In this document: piece after piece, positions 1-5,729 of the stretch | How the letters are laid out: each line of letters starts with the position of its first letter | Numbering within the stretch: the stretch's first letter is position 1 | Assembly (NCBI GenBank): GCA_937888775.1 | Contig: CALAQT010000062.1 | Location: 1 to 10,489 of the forward strand | Length of the DNA stretch: 10,489 nucleotides | From: an uncultured Actinomycetes bacterium | GTDB lineage: Bacteria; Actinomycetota; Thermoleophilia; Solirubrobacterales; Solirubrobacteraceae | Direction: 5' to 3' | Translations under genes and position numbers: made by a program | The notes under the pieces: model-generated | The model's database searches: none | Seen by the model: only the letters and a program-made list of their open reading frames with translations | Told to the model about the DNA's origin: nothing

Positions 1-45
1 GAGATATTGGCGTGACTGGAGTTCAGACGTGTGCTCTTCCGATCT
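1..45 (+). other. Illumina TruSeq adapter and index (sequencing artefact)
   Basis: Bases 12-45 match the TruSeq read-2/multiplexing adapter, ending in the familiar GCTCTTCCGATCT. Bases 1-5 (GAGAT) match the end of the P7 primer, and bases 6-11 (ATTGGC) sit where the 6-base index lies and are the reverse complement of GCCAAT, TruSeq index 6. This is library DNA left at a contig end, not biology. Frames through it give the well-known artefact peptides containing CSSDL, LFRS or, on the minus strand, IGRAHV; no gene should be called across it. Real sequence begins at about base 46. Confidence 0.97.
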
Positions 46-128
46 GAGGCACCGCGGCGCCCGCCCCGGTGCGCTCGCCGGAGTAGGGAGCCCTCCGCGG
101 AGAGGCCCAACATGGCAGCCTGTGGCGC

Positions 129-644
129 ATGTACCACGTCGAGCTGCGCCAGTTCCCGCACAACCTCAACCGCTTCAACCTCGACTCGCGCGAGCTCGGC
201 TTCATCGTCGTGCCGTGGGTGCGCGAAAAGGTCGTGGACCTGGGCGAACGCAAGTGGAGCCCCCACGAGGCGCGCCTCACCATCCTCGAGGGCCCCAGGC
301 TGGCGGTGGAGGAGCTCTCCATGGGCCGCGGCTGGCGCGCTGCCCAGCACGAGTCCGAGGACGTGACCGAGCGCATCCTCGACGAAGCGCGGGCCGCCAT
401 GGATGCCGCTGCCGCCGCAGCTGCGGCGCCTGCGCCCGTGCCCGTGCCCGCCGCGCTCTCGGATCCGCTTGCGCTGGGTGTCGCGCTGGCCTCGCTGCTC
501 GGCTCCGATCCAGAGGGGCTGCTGTCGGCCTGGCGGGAGATCGCCGCGCGCGCACCCGGCCTCTCGCCGAGCGAGAGCCTCGCGCTCGCCGAACGCGAGA
601 TCGGCCCCTCCGGGTCCCAGCCGGACTCAGCGCACGGTCGCTAG
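129..644 (+). CDS. Conserved protein of unknown function, Ala-rich C-terminal half
   Basis: A 171-residue soluble protein that I cannot assign to a named family. Residues 1 to about 85 are compact and mixed in composition (MYHVELRQFPHNLNRFNL, then a PWVREKVVDLGERKWSP segment and a SMGRGWRAAQ segment) and look like a small conserved domain. Residues about 90-110 are an Ala/Pro low-complexity linker, and the rest is a helical Ala/Leu-rich tail. There is no signal peptide or membrane segment. The ATG at 129 was chosen because the conserved-looking block begins there; no strong Shine-Dalgarno is visible, so the start is less sure than the frame. It ends 15 bases before the tRNA-His gene. I recall similar short proteins in Thermoleophilia genomes, but this is memory, not a search. 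Confidence 0.8.
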   Translation: MYHVELRQFPHNLNRFNLDSRELGFIVVPWVREKVVDLGERKWSPHEARLTILEGPRLAVEELSMGRGWRAAQHESEDVTERILDEARAAMDAAAAAAAAPAPVPVPAALSDPLALGVALASLLGSDPEGLLSAWREIAARAPGLSPSESLALAEREIGPSGSQPDSAHGR

Positions 645-659
645 ACTCACGGTCCCGTG

Positions 660-732
660 GTGGGCGTAGCTCAGTTGGTAGAGCTCCTGGTTGTGGTCCA
701 GGCGGTCGCGGGTTCAAGTCCCGTCGCTCACC
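660..732 (+). tRNA. tRNA-His (anticodon GTG)
   Basis: A complete cloverleaf can be drawn. The acceptor stem is 660-666 with 725-731 (one G-T pair), the D arm 669-684, the anticodon stem CCTGG/CCAGG at 686-690 and 698-702, the anticodon GTG at 693-695, and the T arm 708-724 with a normal TTCAAGT loop. The histidine identity feature is present: G at 659 can pair as G-1 with the discriminator C at 732. The 3' CCA is not encoded (the genome reads CCC at 731-733), as is common in Actinomycetota. tRNA 3' ends are frequent integration sites; see the repeat just downstream. Confidence 0.96.
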
Positions 733-957
733 CTCCTAAAGAGCCTGCAAATTAGCGATTCTTGCGCTGGCGCAGTGCTCCGCCGTCGGCCGCTGGGGAA
801 CAATTGGGGAACAATTTCTCGCGAAAGTCATGGCGGTCGGCCATAGAACGAGGCGAGGCCGCGCTGCCCGCCGAGGCCGATAGCGAGCTCGCCTATCGTG
901 GTCGCGCGCTCAACAACGCGCCGACGAGAGCAACCGGCGCTCTCTCTAGTGAGGCAG
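733..957. other. Region without a convincing gene downstream of tRNA-His
   Basis: About 225 bases with no open frame that looks coding: the plus-strand frame from 762 is Arg/Ala-rich with no recognisable domain, and nothing follows a ribosome binding site. The only structure I see is the tandem repeat at 794-815. The stretch includes AT-richer runs (for example around 748-756 and 799-818) that differ from the flanking genes. It could be a decayed integration junction next to the tRNA, but no integrase remnant is recognisable. Confidence 0.5.
794..815 (+). repeat. Tandem 11-bp direct repeat, TGGGGAACAAT x2
   Basis: Two perfect head-to-tail copies, 794-804 and 805-815, lie about 60 bases past the tRNA-His 3' end. 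The unit is AT-richer than its surroundings. Arm-type integrase sites near tRNA attachment sites can look like this, but with no integrase in view the assignment is speculative. Confidence 0.85.
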
Positions 958-1071
958 TCAGACGCTGCCTTGCGCGATCAGCAGAACCATGCCAGGGCCG
1001 ACGAGCACGAGGCCGGCGAGCTGCTCGGTCACCTCCCGCATCGTCTCGCCGGCGCGGCCGCCCAGGCGGCT
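958..1071 (-). pseudogene. Apparent C-terminal remnant of a membrane transporter (CadD- or MntP-like)
   Basis: An open stretch of 37 codons ending in TGA at 958-960 reads as a plausible transporter C-terminus: a charged stretch with RLGGRAGETMREVTEQ followed by a hydrophobic helix LAGLVLVGPGMVLLIAQ and a short tail GSV. The pattern, a basic or amphipathic run then a Gly-broken final helix, resembles the ends of CadD-type cadmium transporters and of MntP-type manganese exporters. No start codon, N-terminus or ribosome binding site belongs to it. The similarity begins exactly where the upstream CDF gene stops, in a different frame, so it looks like the stump of a gene cut at that junction. The identification rests on a short sequence and could be chance coding-like sequence. 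Confidence 0.4.
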
Positions 1072-1876
1072 AGTGGGAGTGATGCCCGCGCACCGTCGCC
1101 CAGGACTGCCAGGTGATGCGCAGGATCACGAGCGTGATCCCTAGGCCAATCATGGGATCTGCGATCGGTGCCCCGAGCGCCACGACGATCGCAGAGGCGA
1201 TCACAGCGAGGCTCACGTAGGCGTCTGCTCGAGCGTGGTGCCCGTCAGCCACGAGGGCGGCGCTGTCCAGTCGTTTGCCGGCGCTCAAACGGATGCGAGC
1301 AGCGATGAAGTTGCCTGCATACCCGATCGCGCCCGCCAGCGCGAGCATCGCAAGATGAGTTGGGGCCGCCGGATGGATGAAGCGCCCGATTGCCTCGTAG
1401 CCGGCCACGCAGGCGCTGATGAAGATCGCCGCCACGACCGCGAGGCCGGCCCGCCGCTCCGCCAGCCGGGAGCGCAGGGCGAACGCGATCGCAAGGGGCA
1501 CGGCGGTTAGCGCATCGCCGAAGTTGTGGATCAGGTCAGCGAGCAGGGCGATGCTGCCGCTGGCGAGGAACACCGCGAGCTGAGCCGCCGCCGCGAGACC
1601 AAGGACCGCGAGTGACAGCGCGACCGCACGGATGCCCTCGCGAGAGCGCTTGATGCTCTCGTCCACCAGGCCATGGGAGTGCCCGTGCTCGCCATGATCG
1701 TGGTCGTGCTGCTGGTGGGGATGATCGTGCGCATGGGCGCCGCCATCGGCCACGCGCTCGGATTGTTGCAGTGCCAGACCCAGGTGGCGGTGAGGCCCGC
1801 GGTGGGGATGGCTGTGGACCCGGCTGCCGTGCCGGTGGGTGTCCTGATCGGTCGCGTCAGGGGCGTCTGAGACCAC
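1070..1876 (-). CDS. Cation diffusion facilitator, His-rich N-terminus, no C-terminal domain
   Basis: A 268-residue membrane transporter of the CDF family (CzcD/ZitB group), which exports divalent metals such as Zn, Cd, Co or Ni in exchange for protons. Residues 14-68 are very rich in histidine (repeated HxH and HDHDH-type runs), a likely cytoplasmic metal-gathering region. About six membrane segments follow between residues 84 and 257. The two family metal-site motifs are intact: LADLIHNFGD (D114, H117, D121) and DGHHARAD (H214, D218). The protein stops about 12 residues after the last helix, so the usual cytoplasmic C-terminal domain of about 80 residues is absent; such short CDFs are known. 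The start is a GTG, the only start after the in-frame stop at 1886-1888, and it lacks a clear Shine-Dalgarno. It begins 4 bases after a 19-codon ORF that overlaps the histidine kinase, so it is probably translated by coupling as the last gene of the operon. Confidence 0.92.
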   Translation of the reverse strand: MVSDAPDATDQDTHRHGSRVHSHPHRGPHRHLGLALQQSERVADGGAHAHDHPHQQHDHDHGEHGHSHGLVDESIKRSREGIRAVALSLAVLGLAAAAQLAVFLASGSIALLADLIHNFGDALTAVPLAIAFALRSRLAERRAGLAVVAAIFISACVAGYEAIGRFIHPAAPTHLAMLALAGAIGYAGNFIAARIRLSAGKRLDSAALVADGHHARADAYVSLAVIASAIVVALGAPIADPMIGLGITLVILRITWQSWATVRGHHSH

Positions 1877-1880
1877 CGGT

Positions 1881-1940
1881 TCACGCTATCGCAGCGATCA
1901 GCAGGCCACGCGACTCGGGCTCGATGTGGGAAATGCTCAT
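1881..1940 (-). CDS. Possible 19-codon coupling ORF between kinase and CDF genes
   Basis: An ATG at 1940-1938 overlaps the histidine kinase stop codon as ATGA. It opens a 19-residue frame, MSISHIEPESRGLLIAAIA, that ends in TGA at 1883-1881, four bases before the GTG of the CDF gene. The arrangement would carry ribosomes from the kinase across the 60-base gap to a gene that lacks its own ribosome binding site. The peptide matches nothing I know and may have no function of its own; the alternative is that it is a chance ORF. Confidence 0.4.
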   Translation of the reverse strand: MSISHIEPESRGLLIAAIA

Positions 1941-3070
1941 CCTGGCTCGCCCGCACGGGTGCCAGTCCGCTTCGCGAGCGGTAGTCGCAACGTGAAAGTT
2001 GCGCCGTGTCCCACGCCCTGGCTGGTGACGGTGACCGTGCCACCGTGAGCCTCGACGATGGCGCGGACGATCGCAAGGCCGATGCCGGTTCCGCCGCTGG
2101 CGCGGGAGCGGGCAGGGTCGACCCGGTAGAAACGCTCGAAGACCCGGTCCACATGCTCCGCTGCGATCCCTTCGCCCGTGTCCGCGACCGCGATCTCCAG
2201 GGAACCGCCGCGTTGGCGCGCGCGCACCCGGACGTGACCGTCTCGGGGTGTGTGTCGCAGCGCGTTGGCCAGGAGGTTGGCGAGGACCTCCGCGATGCGC
2301 CCGGGGTCGACCTCGATAGTCGGCAGACGCGGCTCGATCTCGATCTCGAGCGTGACACCCTCCGCGGCGTATGCAGGGCGCGCGGCCCGGACCGCATGGT
2401 CCAGGATCTCGGCAGGAGGGGTGGCGGTCGGGTGCAGGTCGAGTTGGTGCGCCTCGGCCCGCGAGACCTGCTGCAGGTCATCGACGAGCCGGCCGAGCCT
2501 GCGCGTCTCGGTGCGAATCGCGCCCCAGTTCTCGCTGTCGGTGGGAAGCACGCCGTCGGCGAGCGCCTCCAGATAGCTCTCGACCGTCGCCAGCGGGGTA
2601 CGCAGCTCGTGCGCAACGTCCGCAAGGAGTTGACGGCGCGTCTCCTCAGCGTGCGCGAGTGACGCGGCCATCTCGTTGAACGAGCCCGCCAGCTGCGCGA
2701 GCTCATCCGTTCCCCGCACAGGCACCCGCGCATCGTGATCGCCAGCCGCTACGCGCTGTGCGCCGCTCGCGAGGGCGCGCACGGGCCGCACAACCCGTAC
2801 CGAGACGGCCCAGCTGAGCACGAGCGCCGTCGCCACGGCCGCACCGATGGCGATCCCCAGGGAGAGCAGCGTCGCGTCGCTGAACGCCATGTCGAGGTGG
2901 TGCGCCACTTCGGGGGGCACGTACCCAAGCGCGTCGCGAACATGCCGCCGGAAGATGCCCGGTCCCAGCGAGAGCGCGAGCAACAGCAACGTGCCCGCTC
3001 CGGCGAGCACCACCAGCAGCTGGCTGGCGAGCAGCTTCGCGGTGAGGCTCCTCGACAGCAGCGCTCTCAT
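1937..3070 (-). CDS. HAMP-domain sensor histidine kinase
   Basis: A 377-residue inner-membrane sensor kinase, partner of the response regulator encoded just upstream. Two membrane segments (about 13-36 and 68-92) flank a very short external loop of some 30 residues. A HAMP linker follows (about 93-143), then the phosphoacceptor helix with DVAHELRTPL, where H154 is the phosphorylated histidine. The ATP-binding domain has an N box (NLLANALRH, 265-273), G1 (DTGEGI, 297-302), F box (FERFYR, 311-316) and G2 (GGTGIGLAI, 326-334). All catalytic motifs look intact. The start at 3070 overlaps the regulator's stop as ATGA and has GGAG-type sequence just before it; a longer in-frame reading would run far into the regulator gene and is rejected. 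The small sensor loop suggests it detects a ligand within or near the membrane, or through a partner such as the exported Met-rich protein of the same operon. Metal sensing is inferred from the neighbours only. Confidence 0.96.
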   Translation of the reverse strand: MRALLSRSLTAKLLASQLLVVLAGAGTLLLLALSLGPGIFRRHVRDALGYVPPEVAHHLDMAFSDATLLSLGIAIGAAVATALVLSWAVSVRVVRPVRALASGAQRVAAGDHDARVPVRGTDELAQLAGSFNEMAASLAHAEETRRQLLADVAHELRTPLATVESYLEALADGVLPTDSENWGAIRTETRRLGRLVDDLQQVSRAEAHQLDLHPTATPPAEILDHAVRAARPAYAAEGVTLEIEIEPRLPTIEVDPGRIAEVLANLLANALRHTPRDGHVRVRARQRGGSLEIAVADTGEGIAAEHVDRVFERFYRVDPARSRASGGTGIGLAIVRAIVEAHGGTVTVTSQGVGHGATFTLRLPLAKRTGTRAGEPG

Positions 3071-3801
3071 CCTCCGTCTCCCATTCGGTAGCCGACGCCG
3101 CGCACCGTGCGCACGTACCGCGGGGCGCGTGGATCGTCGCCGAGCTTGCCGCGCAGATTCGCGATGTGTACGTCGACGACGTGATCGTCGCCGAACCACC
3201 CGGCTCCCCACACCCGCTCGATCAGATGCTCGCGGCTGAATACCACGCGAGGCGCGGCGGAGAGCGTCTCAAGCAGGTCGAACTCGATCTTCGTCAGCTC
3301 GATTGGCTTCCCTGCGCGGCGCACCTCGCGCGCGCCGGGGTCGATGTCGAGATCCCCGAGGTGCCGCACATCGGTCGCGGCGCCGCGCGGGACGCGAGGC
3401 CGGCGCAGCATCGCTCGGACGCGTGCCATCAACTCGCCCGGGGAGAACGGCTTGGTGACGTAGTCGTCCGCGCCGGTGGAGAGCCCCACGATGCGGTCGA
3501 TCTCCTCAACCCGCGCGGTCAGCATCACGATGTAGGCGTCGCTGAAGCTGCGGATGCGCCGGCACGCCTCGATCCCGTCGATTCCAGGCAGCATCAGGTC
3601 GAGCACGATCACGTCGGGATCGAGCTCGCCCGCCAGCTCGACCGCGCGCTCGCCGTCACCGGCGGTCGCGACCTCGAACCCCTCGCGCTCGAGATAGCTT
3701 GCCAGGACCTTCACCAGCGGCGGCTCATCGTCGACCACCAGCGCACGCAGACCGGCGGGCGCATGCCCGCCGGTCTGCGATGGACGGTCAGCTGCGTTCA
3801 T
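3067..3801 (-). CDS. OmpR/PhoB-family response regulator
   Basis: A 244-residue DNA-binding regulator. The receiver domain (about 18-135) has the acidic pair D24/D25, the phosphoacceptor D68 in VIVLDLMLPG, T95 in VMLTAR and K117 in VTKPFSPGEL, all intact. A winged-helix effector domain follows (about 143-240), with LTKIEFDLLETL, a recognition region near EHLIERVWG and the hairpin end RTVRGVGYRM. The ATG at 3801 was chosen because it overlaps the stop of the preceding gene as TGATG and places the receiver domain normally; 11 further in-frame codons upstream lie inside that gene. It forms a canonical pair with the downstream kinase. Proteins of this class bind tandem direct repeats spaced 11 bp, and such a repeat lies upstream of the operon at 4935-4953, so autoregulation is likely. 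Confidence 0.96.
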   Translation of the reverse strand: MNAADRPSQTGGHAPAGLRALVVDDEPPLVKVLASYLEREGFEVATAGDGERAVELAGELDPDVIVLDLMLPGIDGIEACRRIRSFSDAYIVMLTARVEEIDRIVGLSTGADDYVTKPFSPGELMARVRAMLRRPRVPRGAATDVRHLGDLDIDPGAREVRRAGKPIELTKIEFDLLETLSAAPRVVFSREHLIERVWGAGWFGDDHVVDVHIANLRGKLGDDPRAPRYVRTVRGVGYRMGDGG

Positions 3802-4607
3802 CAGGACTTGGCGATGAAGGCTCCGTGCCACCAGTGCGGCCAGACTGCACCGGTCGTGGCGTTCACCGAGATCATTCCGGTGATCTTGCCGTCCTTGAGC
3901 GTCTCGAGGGTGTAGTAGCCCGGGAACACGTCACCGCCGGTCTCGACGACCACGCCCGGCTCGTTCGTGTCGAGCCAGCGCTGGGCGAGTGTCTGAGCCT
4001 CGGCGAGCGACACCGTGCCGCTCGCCGACGGCGGGGTCCGGGTCGTAGCACTCGACCCGCCTGAGCCGCCCATCATTCCGCCGGAACCTGAGCTGCCCAT
4101 TCCGCCGGAGATTGAACGGCCCATGTCGCCTGCACCGGAGCCGGGGGTTGATGTCGAGCGTCCGTTGTGAGTGCCCATCATGCCCGCCCCGTAGCTTCCC
4201 ATCATCGACGCGCCGGAGGCGCCCATCCCGTAGCGCGTGTTCCACATCATCGCCGGCCCGTACTCGATCGACACGAATCCGCTGCTTGGGTCGACGAGCA
4301 CCTCGGTCGCCGCATTGCCGTTCTTGTCGACGAGCTTGGCGTAGAAGTTGCGTTCGAACTGCATCACCTCATCGACGCGCAGTCCGAGCCGGCCGGCGAA
4401 CTGCTGGGCATCTGCTCGGGCCGAGCTCAGCGACCGAACGGGTGTCGAGACGCTCGGCCGGTAGCTGTAGCGCCCACCCATCATCTGCCAGCCCCCAAAG
4501 GCCGAGGGCCCGCCGTTGCTCGCCGCGAAAGCTGCCACGCCGCCGAGCGCGACGAGCAGGAGAAGGACAATCCCAATGGCTGCCGGCTTCCTTGACCGCA
4601 CCGCCAT
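3801..4607 (-). CDS. Exported or anchored Met-rich protein with two PepSY-like halves
   Basis: A 268-residue protein with a basic start (AVRSRKPAA) and one hydrophobic segment at 11-29, acting as a signal peptide or membrane anchor. The mature part has two similar halves: about 62-117 (ADAQQFAGRLG, then FYAKLVDKNGNAATEVLVD and SSGFVSIEYGP) and about 200-258 (LAEAQTLAQRWL, then YYTLETLKDGKITGMISVN and TTGAVWPHWW). Each reads as a helix followed by strands with a Gly-bearing hairpin, the pattern of PepSY-type domains. Between them lies a low-complexity Met/Gly/Ser linker with 11 methionines between residues 120 and 179, mostly as MM pairs; such regions in exported proteins often bind Cu(I) or Ag(I). 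The ATG at 4607 overlaps the preceding stop as TGATG and follows a GGAAAGGGGG ribosome site; a GTG one codon earlier is possible. It may capture metal outside the cell or serve as an accessory sensor for the kinase; both are inference. Confidence 0.85.
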   Translation of the reverse strand: MAVRSRKPAAIGIVLLLLVALGGVAAFAASNGGPSAFGGWQMMGGRYSYRPSVSTPVRSLSSARADAQQFAGRLGLRVDEVMQFERNFYAKLVDKNGNAATEVLVDPSSGFVSIEYGPAMMWNTRYGMGASGASMMGSYGAGMMGTHNGRSTSTPGSGAGDMGRSISGGMGSSGSGGMMGGSGGSSATTRTPPSASGTVSLAEAQTLAQRWLDTNEPGVVVETGGDVFPGYYTLETLKDGKITGMISVNATTGAVWPHWWHGAFIAKS

Positions 4608-4870
4608 CACCCCCTTTCCGGCATCGAGCGAGGGCCCAGCTTGTCACTGAGTTCATCGTAGGTCTTGATGTCGATCTCGCCACCAGCCAGCCGGCGGTCG
4701 AGAGTCTCGCGCGGCCCCTCTGAAAGCGCGCGAGGCGCCCGGTGATCGTCGCTGCGGGTCGGGAGCAGTCGCGCGACGACCCAGGCGACCAGCGCCAGGA
4801 CCGCAATCCACAGCACGGCCATCAAGACCCAGCCGCCTGCTCCCATTCCTGTCTGCATTCCGTTGAACAT
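4607..4870 (-). CDS. Small SHOCT-domain membrane protein
   Basis: An 87-residue protein, first gene of the minus-strand operon. A Gly/Met-containing start (MFNGMQTGMGAGG) leads into one membrane segment at about 14-36, followed by a charged linker. The C-terminal SHOCT motif at about 55-78 is ETLDRRLAGGEIDIKTYDELSDKL, given here as its parts RETLDRRLAGGEID and KTYDELSDKL. SHOCT is a short helical module found at the ends of many small membrane or secreted proteins; its exact role is not known. The start at 4870 is set by a perfect AAGGAGG six bases upstream. It overlaps the next gene by TGATG. Similar small proteins often sit beside copper- or heavy-metal genes, which fits this operon. Confidence 0.88.
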   Translation of the reverse strand: MFNGMQTGMGAGGWVLMAVLWIAVLALVAWVVARLLPTRSDDHRAPRALSEGPRETLDRRLAGGEIDIKTYDELSDKLGPRSMPERG

Positions 4871-4876
4871 GACTGA

Positions 4877-4883
4877 CCTCCTT
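4877..4883 (-). promoter_or_regulatory. Ribosome binding site of the SHOCT gene
   Basis: AAGGAGG on the minus strand, six bases before the ATG at 4870. It fixes the start of the operon's first gene and rules out the longer frame from 4918. It is the strongest ribosome site on this strand of the window, so translation entry for the coupled operon is mainly here. Confidence 0.92.
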
Positions 4884-4906
4884 GTAGATCTGCCATGACT
4901 ATTGAG

Positions 4907-4927
4907 GGTGAGGATCAACTCCTCACC
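4907..4927. promoter_or_regulatory. 8-bp perfect inverted repeat in the operon leader
   Basis: GGTGAGGA (4907-4914) and TCCTCACC (4920-4927) are perfect inverted arms around a 5-base centre. They lie between the direct repeat at 4935-4953 and the SHOCT start. It may be a repressor operator or a stem in the 5' leader RNA; no T run follows on either strand, so it does not look like an intrinsic terminator. Confidence 0.55.
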
Positions 4928-4934
4928 GTGCCTC

Positions 4935-4953
4935 TCGTCAAGTCTTCGTCAAG
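4935..4953 (-). promoter_or_regulatory. Direct repeat, likely OmpR-type regulator box
   Basis: TCGTCAAG occurs at 4935-4942 and again at 4946-4953, an identical 8-mer repeated at a spacing of 11 bp. Read towards the operon it is CTTGACGA twice, and each copy holds a TTGACG that could serve as a -35 element. Tandem direct repeats 11 bp apart are the usual target of OmpR/PhoB-family regulators, and such a regulator is the operon's third gene. No convincing -10 follows either copy at normal spacing, which would suit an activated promoter. Confidence 0.6.
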
Positions 4954-4955
4954 AC

Positions 4956-5229
4956 GGAGCACCCAGGCGCTAGCGGCCGTAAACCCGCACAGTCCGGCCC
5001 CGCTGCCTCGCCGCGAGATGCGCGGTCGGCAGCCGGCCGAGATCGGACTCCTCCGCCTTCTGCGGGCCGCCGCCGCCCGGTCCGACGAGTCGAAGGCGCG
5101 TCGACCTCCCATTCGGCGCCCGTCGCGAGTGGTTCGGCTGCGAGACCGGCGAGACACCCCGATTCTCAGCGATGGCCGAGGGACCTCGCGCCAGCGGCGC
5201 CCAGCGCGACGACGACGCGCTATCCTCTT
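4956..5229. other. Divergent intergenic stretch, no gene seen
   Basis: About 270 bases between the two control elements of the divergent units. Frames are open on both strands because of the high GC content, but their translations are Arg/Pro-rich without any domain, and no ribosome site precedes a start. I see no further operator or hairpin of note. Confidence 0.55.
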
Positions 5230-5247
5230 TACAACTGTACAATTGTA
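5230..5247. promoter_or_regulatory. Candidate ArsR operator A and overlapping promoter, thioredoxin unit
   Basis: TACAACTGTACAATTGTA is an 18-bp palindrome with 8 of 9 pairs matching; its right part TACAATTGTA is perfect. It contains the ACAAC-N7-TTGT pattern at 5231-5246 shared with two other sites in the window. TACAAT at 5238-5243 matches a -10 element at five of six positions, so a bound repressor would block the promoter. It is AT-rich in GC-rich surroundings and about 107 bases before the thioredoxin ATG. ArsR-family repressors use such AT-rich palindromes. Confidence 0.65.
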
Positions 5248-5353
5248 TGGCAGAACACAGTCGCTGACGTGTCGGATCGGGCAAACCCGCCGACCACGTC
5301 TTGGCCAGTCGCAGCCGCGGTCTGGTTTCCCTCCGGCAACACAGGTGATCGCA

Positions 5354-5704
5354 ATGACCAACGACGCAACACAGACAGCGGATCCCGACACATCGGTGGT
5401 TGAGGATCTCACGACTGACACGTTTGACGAGCGGGTTCGCGACGGGCTGACGGTCGTGGACTTCTGGGCGCCGTGGTGTGCGCCATGTCGCGCGATGGCG
5501 CCGCAGATCGAGCGCGCGGCACATCTCCGCCCGCAATACCGGTTCGCGAAGGTCAACGTCGATGAACAGCCGGAGCTCGCGACGCGCTTCGCCGTGCGCT
5601 CGATCCCGACGCTCGCCGTCATCCGCGACGGCACGCTGATGGGCACCGCCGCCGGCCTCGTGGGCGCCGACGATCTCGTCGCCGCCCTGGACCGCGCCGC
5701 TTGA
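5354..5704 (+). CDS. Thioredoxin, WCAPC active site
   Basis: A 116-residue cytoplasmic thiol-disulfide protein, the usual length for thioredoxin. The fold is complete: VVDFWAPWCAPCRAMAP carries the redox pair C42 and C45, FAKVNVDEQPELATRFAVRSIPT follows with the cis-proline P86, and the last helix is near 105-114. The active site is WCAPC in place of the common WCGPC, which can shift redox potential slightly. The first 18 residues precede the domain and are polar. The ATG at 5354 has a modest AGGTGA six bases upstream. It is followed after 25 bases by the TauE/SafE gene, so the two are probably co-transcribed from the promoter at operator A. Within a sulfur-stress unit it may reduce protein or low-molecular persulfides. 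Confidence 0.93.
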   Translation: MTNDATQTADPDTSVVEDLTTDTFDERVRDGLTVVDFWAPWCAPCRAMAPQIERAAHLRPQYRFAKVNVDEQPELATRFAVRSIPTLAVIRDGTLMGTAAGLVGADDLVAALDRAA

Positions 5705-5729
5705 GACCTCGGCGCGGTTGCCCGGACCG

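Noticed and set aside
49..72. Inverted repeat GCACCG / CGGTGC near the left end
   Set aside because: Arms of 6 bp in very GC-rich sequence with a 12-base loop and no T run; expected by chance and next to the adapter join.
29..739. Plus-strand frames starting in the first 45 bases
   Set aside because: They begin in the sequencing adapter and so have artificial N-termini; one of them also runs through the tRNA.
762..1073. Plus-strand frame after tRNA-His as a possible gene
   Set aside because: No ribosome site, Arg/Ala-rich composition and no recognisable domain; it also runs across the tandem repeat.
2006..2662. Plus-strand open frame opposite the histidine kinase
   Set aside because: The opposite strand carries all kinase motifs in order; this frame has none of its own and no ribosome site.
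1531..2733. Long minus-strand open frame of about 400 codons
   Set aside because: Out-of-frame reading across the histidine kinase and CDF genes; Arg/Ser-rich and without any domain, typical of high-GC shadow frames.
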